From Saccharomonospora amisosensis (lineage in GTDB: Bacteria; Actinomycetota; Actinomycetes; Mycobacteriales; Pseudonocardiaceae), in the NCBI RefSeq assembly GCF_011761185.1, contig NZ_JAAOYM010000001.1, positions 620,001-684,000 of the forward strand: a stretch of DNA of 64,000 nucleotides. Direction: 5' to 3'. The first letter of the stretch is position 1. Each line of letters starts with the position of its first letter. Below are positions 57,655-64,000 of the stretch, in pieces. The notes under the pieces are model-generated. The model was not told where the DNA came from. It saw nothing but the letters and a program-made list of their open reading frames with translations, and made no database searches. The translations under genes and the position numbers were made by a program.

Positions 57655-58346
57655 GCGTGGCGAAGCCGAGACGGATGTCGCGGCAGGCCAGAAGGGATGA
57701 CCTGATCGCGGCCGCGCTCGAGTTGTTCAGCACCCGTGCGCCGGAGGACGTCGGTATCGACGACGTCACCGGGCGCGCAGGAGTGTCACGGCCGCTGTTC
57801 TACCGCTACTTCTCCGGCCTCGGCGAACTTCGCGTCGCGGCGCTGCGCACCGTCGTCGACGACCTGCTCGACAGGCTGCGACGACGCGCCAGCGGAACCA
57901 GGGAGCAACGGCTTCGTGCGGCCGTGCGGGCACTCGTGGACGTGGCGGCCGAACACCGTTGCGGCTACCTGGCGTTGCTGCGCAGTGGGTCGGTGGTGGA
58001 GACCTCGGAGACCAACGCGATCGTGGACGAGGTCAGGGCCCGCGCGGTCGAGGTGGTGCTCGCCGAGTGCGAGATCGCCGAGCCTTCCCCGATACTGCTG
58101 GCGACACTGCGCTGCTGGACCGCGGTGGTGGAGGGCACCGTGCTGACCTGGCTGCAGGAGGGTGACTTGCGCAGGGAGCAGCTGGACGGCTGGCTCGTCG
58201 ATCAGCTCATGGCCATGCTGGAGGTGACGGCACGCCACGACGATGATCGTGGGCGTCGCGGCGGACCGTCAGCCGGTCAGGAGACCTTTACGACCCCGTC
58301 CCAGCCCTCCACCTGTTCCGGTCCGCGCGGTCCAGGGCCGACATAG
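57651..58346 (+). CDS. TetR-family regulator downstream of the EphD-like gene
   Basis: 231 residues from GTG 57651. HTH: LIAAALELFSTRAPEDVGID, DVTGRAGVSRPLFYRYFSGL. The ligand-binding part is helical. The last 35 or so residues (from about DDDRGRRGG on) are low complexity and overlap the citrate synthase gene by 70 nt on the other strand; the protein core probably ends before that. It likely controls the EphD-like gene. Confidence 0.85.
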   Translation: MSVAKPRRMSRQARRDDLIAAALELFSTRAPEDVGIDDVTGRAGVSRPLFYRYFSGLGELRVAALRTVVDDLLDRLRRRASGTREQRLRAAVRALVDVAAEHRCGYLALLRSGSVVETSETNAIVDEVRARAVEVVLAECEIAEPSPILLATLRCWTAVVEGTVLTWLQEGDLRREQLDGWLVDQLMAMLEVTARHDDDRGRRGGPSAGQETFTTPSQPSTCSGPRGPGPT

Positions 58347-59428
58347 GTCGCCGAGGGGCGAACCAGCCTGCCAGTCCGCTTCTGCTCCAGGATGTGCGCG
58401 GCCCAGCCCGCGGTGCGCGCCGAGGTGAACATCGCGGGCATCATCCGTGTCGGCACCTGCGCGAAGTCCAGGATCACCGCTGCCCAGAACTCGACGTTGG
58501 TCTCGATGGCCCTGTCGGGGCGGCGCTGTCGAAGTTCGGCGAGCGCCGCCTGCTCCAATGCCTGCGCGACCTCGTAGCGCTGCGCGCCCAGCTCGCGGCA
58601 GGTGCGTCGCAGCACGCGCGCCCTCGGGTCCTCGGCGCGGTAGACGCGGTGCCCGAAGCCCATCAGTCGCTCGCCGCGGTCGAGGATGCCCTTCACCACG
58701 GCCTCCGCGCTACCGGTGCGCTCGACCTCCTCGATCATCGGTAGCACCCGCGCAGGCGCACCGCCATGCAGTGGGCCGGACATCGCGCCGATAGCGCCCG
58801 ACATCGCCGCCGCGACGTCGGCTCCGGTGGAGGCGATAACGCGGGCGGTGAAGGTGGAGGCGTTCATGCCGTGCTCGGCCGCCGACACCCAGTAGGCGTC
58901 AAGCGCCTTGACGTGTGCCGGATCGGGCTCGCCCCGCCAGCGCACCAGGAACCGCTCCGTGATGGTGGTGGCCTCGTCCACCTTCGACTGCGGTACCGCG
59001 GGGACACCGACGCCGCGGGCCGACTGTGCCACGTACGAAAGCGCCATCACCGAAGCCCTTGCGAGTTGCTCGCGGGCCGCCGCGTCGGAGATGTCGAGCA
59101 GCGGGTGGAAGTCCCAGATGGGGGCGAGCATGGCGAGCGCGGCCTGCACGTCGACGCGCACGTCGCCGGTGCGCACGGGGATGGGGAACGGTTCGGCGGG
59201 CGGCAGCCCCTGCCCGAACCGGCCGTCCACCAGCAGTGCCCACACGTCGCCGAAGCTCACGCGCCCCGCGAGTTCTTCGATGTCCACCCCTCGGTAGCGC
59301 AGCGCGCCACCGTCACGGTCCGGTTCGGCGATCTCCGTGCGGAAGGCGACGACGCCCTCCAAGCCGGGCCGGAAGTTGTCGTCAGGCTGCTCGGCTGGGG
59401 TGTTGGCCGACTCGATCATGGAAGTCAC
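58277..59428 (-). CDS. Citrate synthase (type II-like short form, CitA group)
   Basis: 383 residues from GTG 59428, with AAAGG upstream; ATG 59419 is close and the frame is open to 59485. Motifs: LRYRGVDIEELAGRVSFGDV, catalytic His in SGPLHGGAPARVLPMI and GFGHRVYRAEDPRARVL, catalytic Asp in FWAAVILDFAQVPTRMM. It condenses acetyl-CoA and oxaloacetate; related enzymes make 2-methylcitrate. It matches mycobacterial citA (Rv0889c) by order. It is divergent from pdxH. Confidence 0.92.
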   Translation of the reverse strand: MTSMIESANTPAEQPDDNFRPGLEGVVAFRTEIAEPDRDGGALRYRGVDIEELAGRVSFGDVWALLVDGRFGQGLPPAEPFPIPVRTGDVRVDVQAALAMLAPIWDFHPLLDISDAAAREQLARASVMALSYVAQSARGVGVPAVPQSKVDEATTITERFLVRWRGEPDPAHVKALDAYWVSAAEHGMNASTFTARVIASTGADVAAAMSGAIGAMSGPLHGGAPARVLPMIEEVERTGSAEAVVKGILDRGERLMGFGHRVYRAEDPRARVLRRTCRELGAQRYEVAQALEQAALAELRQRRPDRAIETNVEFWAAVILDFAQVPTRMMPAMFTSARTAGWAAHILEQKRTGRLVRPSATYVGPGPRGPEQVEGWDGVVKVS

Positions 59429-59824
59429 TTGAGTGGACCTTTCGTGAGGTTCCCCGGCAGGCGTCCACCGTGCGATGCCCCACACGCACGCGCGCCGCTT
59501 CGCACGGTTGGAGAAACCATCCTCTTCTTACCGTCCGGTATCAATCGAAAGAAGCGGTGGTTTCGGTCACGATTACGAGAACGATTCAGTCGGTCGCCGC
59601 TCGCCGCCGTAAATCCTGCGTCCAGCGCATCGGATGCCGCGAAAGTCGCACGGGTAAACCCCGCCCTCCCGGCCCGCGCGCAGCTGCCTGAGGCGGGCTC
59701 GCTTTCGGCAGTGAATCCGTGACTGGTGGTCCCCGTCACCGATCAAGAACTTTCGCCCAGCAGCGGGAGGCTTTAACGTCGGCAGGAAGGGCGGGACGGA
59801 CCCCCACAAGGGGCGGAGGTTGGC
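59429..59824. other. Divergent region between citrate synthase and pdxH
   Basis: No gene is seen in these 396 bp. TAACGT (59774-59779) with a weak -35 could be the pdxH promoter, giving a leader of about 40 nt. The centre (59520-59600) is A/T-richer than the average. No convincing promoter was found for the citrate synthase side. Confidence 0.3.
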
Positions 59825-60526
59825 ATGCCGGAACTGGACAAAATGGAAGAAGGGGTCGGCGAGGTCGCCGAAGCGTCCGAGGTGACCGTTCGGTTGCCCG
59901 GCATGCGAGTCGCCTACAACGGCGAGGCGCTGGAGGAGTCCGGGCTCGCCGCCACTTGGGCCGAACAGCTCCAGTTATGGCTCGATGAGGCGATCTCCGC
60001 GGATGTGCCCGAGCCCAACGCCATGGTGCTGGCCACGGCCGACGCCGAGGGGCGGCCGTCGTCGCGCAGCGTGCTCTGCAAGGGGCTCGACGAGCGTGGC
60101 GTGGTCTTCTACACCAACTACACCTCGGCCAAGAGTCACGATCTGACGGTCACCAGGTACGCATCGGTGACCTTTCCCTGGTATCCGCTGCACAGGCAGG
60201 TCAACGTGCGCGGCGATGTCGAGAAGGTCGGCCTCGCGGAGACGGCCGAGTACTGGGCGTCCCGGCCGCGCGGCTCGCAGCTCGGCGCGTGGGCCTCACC
60301 GCAGTCGAGGGCCGTTGCCAGCAGGCGCGATCTGGACACCGCGCTGAACGCGATCGAGCGCCGCTTCGAAGGTGTGAGCGAGATACCGGTCCCTCCGCAC
60401 TGGGGTGGTTGGCGCATCCGTCCCGACGTCGTCGAGTTCTGGCAGGGCAGGCAGGATCGGCTGCACGACCGGCTGAGGTACGTGCGCAACGAGGACGGTT
60501 GGCGCATCGAACGGGTCGCTCCCTGA
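59825..60526 (+). CDS. pdxH: Pyridoxamine 5'-phosphate oxidase
   Basis: 233 residues from ATG 59825 with GGAGG upstream. PNPOx motifs: PNAMVLATADAEGRPSSRSV, LCKGLDERGVVFYTNYTSAK, PWYPLHRQVNVRGDVEKVGL, WASRPRGSQLGAWASPQS, WGGWRIRPDVVEFWQG, RLHDRLRYVR. It uses FMN and oxygen to make PLP from PNP/PMP. SerC in this window is PLP-dependent. It is not next to pdx synthesis genes. Confidence 0.94.
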   Translation: MPELDKMEEGVGEVAEASEVTVRLPGMRVAYNGEALEESGLAATWAEQLQLWLDEAISADVPEPNAMVLATADAEGRPSSRSVLCKGLDERGVVFYTNYTSAKSHDLTVTRYASVTFPWYPLHRQVNVRGDVEKVGLAETAEYWASRPRGSQLGAWASPQSRAVASRRDLDTALNAIERRFEGVSEIPVPPHWGGWRIRPDVVEFWQGRQDRLHDRLRYVRNEDGWRIERVAP

Positions 60527-60553
60527 TCGCGCGACAGAACTCACTTCCTACCA

Positions 60554-60574
60554 CTTAGTTAGCGGTTCTAAGCT
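60554..60574 (+). promoter_or_regulatory. Leaderless promoter and small inverted repeat before the second MFS gene
   Basis: CTTAG (60554-60558) and CTAAG (60568-60572) are inverted arms. TAAGCT (60569-60574) ends 8 nt before GTG 60583 and is the likely -10. Confidence 0.4.
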
Positions 60575-60582
60575 CTGCTGTC

Positions 60583-61902
60583 GTGAGTGAACGGACCGCG
60601 GCGGGCCCAGGCAGGGGCGTGCGCAGGGCGCTCGCTTCGGTCGTCGCGGACCGCAGGCCGCTGCGCATCCCGGCATTCCGGCGGTTGTGGCTGAGTTCGA
60701 TCGTGACCGCGATCGGCAGCCAGCTCACCGCGGTGGCGGTGCCGAAGCAGGTTTTCGACCTCACCGGCTCCTCCGGCTACGTCGGGTTGACCGGAGTGTT
60801 CGGACTGGTGCCGTTGCTGGTGTTCGGCGTGTGGGGCGGTGCGATCGCGGACACGGTCGACCGCCGCAAGCTGCTGCTGGTGTCCAACGGCGGCATCGCG
60901 GGTACGGCCGCGCTGCTGTGGGCGCAGGCGTTCGCCGAACTTGGTTCGGTATGGCTCGTGCTCGGGCTGCTCGGCCTCAACCAGGCGTTCTTCGCTATCA
61001 ACATGCCGACGCGCAACGCGGTGGTCGCCAGGCTCGTGCCGCAGCACATGTTGCCCTCTGCCGCCGCGCTCACCGGCACGATGACCACCTTCGGAGCGGT
61101 CTTCGGCCCGCTGGCCGCCGGTGCGCTGCTGCCTGTGGTCGGCCTCCCCTCGCTCTACCTTGTGGACACCGCCGCACTGCTGGCCGTGCTGTGGGCGGTG
61201 TGGCGGCTGCCGCCACTGCCACCACTGAGCGGGCAGGTCCGCAGGGCGGGTCTGCGTGACGTGCTCGACGGCTTCGCCTACCTCGCCACGCAGCGGGTAC
61301 TGCTTGCCTCGTTCCTCGTCGACATCATCGCGATGGTCGCTGGCATGCCACGCGCGCTGTTTCCCGAGATGGCGGAACGCACGTTCGGCGACCCACCGGG
61401 TGGAGGACTCGCGCTGGGCTGGCTGTTCGCCGCCATTCCGATCGGCGCGATGCTGGTCGGGCTCATGTCCGGCTGGGCGAGCCGGGTCCGACGGCAGGGC
61501 GTTGCCGTCGTGGTCGCGATCTGTGTGTGGGGCCTCGCCGTGGCGGGGTTCGGGCTCACCTCGTCGCTGTGGCTTGCCGTGGTGTTCCTCGCGATCGCGG
61601 GCGCCGCCGACATGGTCAGCGCGATCTACCGGATGGCCATCCTGCAAACGGCGGCGACGGACGAGATGCGTGGTCGCACCCAGGGCGTGTTCACGGTCGT
61701 GGTGGCAGGCGGACCAAGGCTTGCGGACGTGACTCACGGCTGGGCGGCCGCGAGTGTCGGTACGGCCGCCGCCGCCACCGGAGGCGGGCTACTCGTGGTG
61801 GTGTTGGTGGTACTGGCCGTACTGGCACTGCCCGCGTTCTGGTACTACCGCGCACACACCGCGCCACCCGAGAACCGTGTCGAGCGCGACGCCGGGGAGT
61901 GA
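60583..61902 (+). CDS. MFS (DHA3-type) transporter
   Basis: 439 residues from GTG 60583. About twelve helices; FRRLWLSSIVTAIGSQLTAV, motif A GGAIADTVDRRKLLLVSNGG, NMPTRNAVVARLVPQHMLPS, and a charged last loop. It belongs to the MFS_3 group like the gene at 40268, but the two are only distantly similar. Probably an exporter of drugs or metabolites; substrate unknown. Confidence 0.88.
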   Translation: MSERTAAGPGRGVRRALASVVADRRPLRIPAFRRLWLSSIVTAIGSQLTAVAVPKQVFDLTGSSGYVGLTGVFGLVPLLVFGVWGGAIADTVDRRKLLLVSNGGIAGTAALLWAQAFAELGSVWLVLGLLGLNQAFFAINMPTRNAVVARLVPQHMLPSAAALTGTMTTFGAVFGPLAAGALLPVVGLPSLYLVDTAALLAVLWAVWRLPPLPPLSGQVRRAGLRDVLDGFAYLATQRVLLASFLVDIIAMVAGMPRALFPEMAERTFGDPPGGGLALGWLFAAIPIGAMLVGLMSGWASRVRRQGVAVVVAICVWGLAVAGFGLTSSLWLAVVFLAIAGAADMVSAIYRMAILQTAATDEMRGRTQGVFTVVVAGGPRLADVTHGWAAASVGTAAAATGGGLLVVVLVVLAVLALPAFWYYRAHTAPPENRVERDAGE

Positions 61903-61940
61903 GGCACGACAGTGCGGGCGTGCGCGATAGGTTCGCGGGC

Positions 61941-62858
61941 ATGGCGAATCCGACGGGGGAACAGTTCGAGCTGACCAGAGGCAACGCTCGCGCCGTGGTC
62001 ACCGAGATCGGTGCGGGGTTGCGTGCCTTCGAGATCGGCGGGGTGCCCTACCTCGAGACGTTCGCGGCCGAGGAAGAGCCGCCGAAGGCGGCCGGCCAGG
62101 TGCTGCTGCCGTGGCCCAACCGCACAAGGGACGCGACGTGGACCTACGACGGCGAGCCGCAGCGACTCGAGGTGACAGAGCAGCGGCGGGGCAACGCCAT
62201 TCACGGTCTGGTCCGGCGAAAGGTTTGGCAACTGCTCGAACATGCCGAGTCGAGCATCACGTTCGCGGTGGACATCACCGATGAGCCCGGCTGGCCCGTC
62301 CCGCTGCACACGCTGATCCACTACGAACTCGCGCCGCGCGAACTGGTGGTGACTCACGAGGTGCGTAACGAGGGTGCCTGCGCCGTCGGGTTCGGAGTCG
62401 GCACGCATCCGTACTTCCGGATCGGGGACGTGCCGACCGACGAGTTGACGTTGACGGTGGCCGCTTCGCGAGTGCGACCCTACGTCGAGGACGAGCAGGT
62501 GCCCTTCGGTGAGGAAACCGACGTCACCGGCACCGAGCACGACCTCAACCACGGCCGCATCGTCGGAGGTCTGGACCTCGACACGACGTTCGGCGGGCTG
62601 CTTGCGGGCGAGGACGGCCGCTACCACCACCTGCTGTCCCACGGCGACACCACGCTCGACGTGTGGGCGGAGCGCGACTTCCGCTGGGTGCAGATCTTCA
62701 CTCCCGCGGAGCTGACCGGCAGGGGGCGGGCGGTCGCGATCGAGCCGATGACGTGCCCCGCCGACGCGCTCAACTCGGGAACGGATCTGATCACCCTGGA
62801 ACCCGGTGAGTCCTGGCGGGGCAGTTGGGGTGTGCGCGTGGAACTTCGGCGGCGATAG
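61941..62858 (+). CDS. Aldose 1-epimerase family protein (galactose mutarotase-like)
   Basis: 305 residues from ATG 61941; TAGGTT (61928-61933) ends 7 nt upstream, suggesting a leaderless mRNA. Motifs of the GalM-like bacterial family: VLLPWPNRTRDATWTYDGEP, RGNAIHGLVRRKVWQLLEHA (His), VGTHPYFRIGDVP (His), TLDVWAERDFRWVQIFTP, AIEPMTCPADALNSG (Glu). It interconverts sugar anomers; the sugar is not known. It is convergent with the acyl-CoA dehydrogenase gene. Confidence 0.9.
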   Translation: MANPTGEQFELTRGNARAVVTEIGAGLRAFEIGGVPYLETFAAEEEPPKAAGQVLLPWPNRTRDATWTYDGEPQRLEVTEQRRGNAIHGLVRRKVWQLLEHAESSITFAVDITDEPGWPVPLHTLIHYELAPRELVVTHEVRNEGACAVGFGVGTHPYFRIGDVPTDELTLTVAASRVRPYVEDEQVPFGEETDVTGTEHDLNHGRIVGGLDLDTTFGGLLAGEDGRYHHLLSHGDTTLDVWAERDFRWVQIFTPAELTGRGRAVAIEPMTCPADALNSGTDLITLEPGESWRGSWGVRVELRRR

Positions 62859-62894
62859 CCACCACGCCTCCCCGGCCACCACCGGGAACGAGAC

Positions 62895-64000
62895 TCACAT
62901 CTTGCGCAGTTCGCGGGCGATCACCATGCGTTGGATCTGGTTAGTGCCTTCGAAGATCTGCGGCACCTTTGCCTCACGCAGGTAGCGTTCGACCGGGAAG
63001 TCGCGCGTGTACCCGGCGCCACCCAGTACCTGCACGGCATCCGTGGTGACCTTCATCGCGGCGTCGGTCGCGACCAGTTTCGCGATCGAGGACTGCCGCT
63101 GGAACGGCATGCCCCTGTCGCGTCGCCGTGCGGCGTCGAGGTAGGTCGCGCGCGCCGATTCCACCGCGGCGGCCATGTCGGCGAGCAGGAACTCCACGCC
63201 CTGGAAGTCGATGACGGGCTTGCCGAACTGTACGCGCTGTTTGGCGTAGGCGACGGCTTCGTCCAGCGCTGCCTGCGCAAGGCCCACCGAGCACGCCGCG
63301 ATGCCCAGCCTGCCTGAGGAGAGCGCAGAGAGTGCGATCTTGAGCCCTTCTCCCTCCGCGCCGATGAGCCGTTCGGCGTCGACGCGGGCGTTGTCGAAGA
63401 TCAGTTGGGCGGTGGTCGACGCGGTGAGCCCCATCTTGCGCTCGGGTTCGGCGGCCGAAAGCCCTTCCGTTTCGGCGTCGACGAGCAGGCAGCTGATGCC
63501 GCTGCCGCCTGCGGACTCGGCGGAGGTGCGCACCATGGTGGTGTAGAAGTCCGCCTTGCCGCCGTGGGTGACCCACGCCTTCGTGCCGTTGACCACGTAG
63601 GCGTCGCCGTCCCGGCGTGCCCGGGTCGCCAGCGCGGCGGCGTCGGAGCCCGCCTGCGTTTCGGACAACGCGTAGGCGCCAAGCAGGTCGCCCTCGAGCA
63701 TGCCGGGCAGCCACCGGTCGCGTTGCTGGTCCGTGCCGTAGTGCGCCAGCGGGAAGCACGACATCGTGTGCACCGAAAGGCCGACTCCGACCGACATCCA
63801 CGAGGCCGCGATCTCCTCGAGAACCTGCAGGTACACCTCGTAGGGCAACTCCGCGCCGCCCCATCGCCGCGAGTAGGGCAGCCCGAGCAGGCCCGACCTG
63901 CCGAGCAGCCGGAATTGTTCACGGGGAAACCGGCAGGCCTCCTCGTACTCGCCCGCGACCGGGGCCAGCTCGTCGCGTGCGATCTCGCGAGTGAGTGCCA
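62895..64000 (-). CDS. Acyl-CoA dehydrogenase, 5' end outside window
   Basis: About 368 residues are present and the frame stays open to the right edge; only the first few residues are missing. N-terminal part: [38 protein letters not shown]. Middle: [41 protein letters not shown]-terminal: [40 protein letters not shown] and catalytic Glu in [20 protein letters not shown]. It is an FAD flavoprotein that introduces a 2,3-double bond in an acyl-CoA; chain-length preference is unknown. Confidence 0.93.
   Translation of the reverse strand, partial: ALTREIARDELAPVAGEYEEACRFPREQFRLLGRSGLLGLPYSRRWGGAELPYEVYLQVLEEIAASWMSVGVGLSVHTMSCFPLAHYGTDQQRDRWLPGMLEGDLLGAYALSETQAGSDAAALATRARRDGDAYVVNGTKAWVTHGGKADFYTTMVRTSAESAGGSGISCLLVDAETEGLSAAEPERKMGLTASTTAQLIFDNARVDAERLIGAEGEGLKIALSALSSGRLGIAACSVGLAQAALDEAVAYAKQRVQFGKPVIDFQGVEFLLADMAAAVESARATYLDAARRRDRGMPFQRQSSIAKLVATDAAMKVTTDAVQVLGGAGYTRDFPVERYLREAKVPQIFEGTNQIQRMVIARELRKM

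Overview
This 64 kb window is chromosomal DNA from a high-GC actinobacterium, most likely a member of the Pseudonocardiaceae (Amycolatopsis/Saccharomonospora-like). The signs are strong G/C bias in third codon positions, frequent GTG starts, ATGA/GTGA stop-start overlaps, and families largely restricted to actinobacteria: conservon proteins, DUF742, SepH, Rpf, DUF2771, DUF3027, DUF2537 and DUF2530. I see no phage, insertion sequence, rRNA, tRNA or CRISPR array. From memory of the Mycobacterium tuberculosis map, much of the window follows the order Rv0862c-Rv0889c: Helicase_C_3/WYL protein, small protein, moaC, mog/moaE, rpf, moaD, moaA, cspB, DUF2771 lipoprotein, MFS-like protein, DUF3027, MarR, rRNA methylase, DUF2537, sepH, serC, citA. 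Blocks that do not fit this order look like lineage-specific insertions.

Layout. 1-6.7 kb: end of an ABC solute-binding lipoprotein gene, then a conservon with a sensor kinase and duplicated roadblock/DUF742 modules (A-B-C-D-B'-C'). 6.8-19.1 kb: Helicase_C_3/WYL protein, ACT-domain malic enzyme, a molybdenum block (moaC, a mog-moaE fusion, moaD, moaA, a MerR/TOBE regulator, modABC), a resuscitation-promoting factor with a CRP-type site upstream, and a secreted phosphodiesterase-like protein. 19.1-28.9 kb: HAD and metallophosphatase genes, YccF protein, acyl-CoA ligase, PhoD, K+ channel, TetR-R2lox operon, HAD protein and CspB-like protein. 29-38 kb: DUF2771, MFS-like protein, glutaminyl cyclase, DUF3027, a large GHKL ATPase and a purine permease. 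37.5-39.8 kb: an ArsR regulator divergent from a very short P450-like gene fused by overlap to an isocitrate-lyase/PEP-mutase gene. 39.8-45.3 kb: MarR, MFS, a DtxR/IdeR-type iron box driving a candidate small RNA beside sodA, a heme oxygenase with its TetR, and a glutamate-cysteine-ligase-like gene. 45.5-52.2 kb: rRNA methylase and DUF2537, then an inserted surface-sugar block (epimerase, GT-C/GT2 fusion, GtrA, UDP-sulfoquinovose synthase). 52.2-64 kb: sepH, serC, a serine hydrolase, an EphD-like fusion with its TetR, citrate synthase, pdxH, MFS, aldose epimerase and an acyl-CoA dehydrogenase cut by the window edge.

How they work together. The molybdenum genes cover uptake (ModABC), control (MerR/TOBE) and most of cofactor synthesis (MoaA, MoaC, MoaD, MoaE, Mog). 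PdxH makes the PLP that SerC needs. The iron box, heme oxygenase, superoxide dismutase and R2lox form a loose iron/oxidative theme. The three most interesting observations are the iron-box small RNA candidate at 41.6 kb, the sulfoquinovose block at 47.3-52.2 kb, and the ArsR/mini-P450/lyase unit at 37.5-39.8 kb. At least nine genes have a TANNNT -10 element ending 6-8 nt before the start codon, suggesting that leaderless transcription is common.
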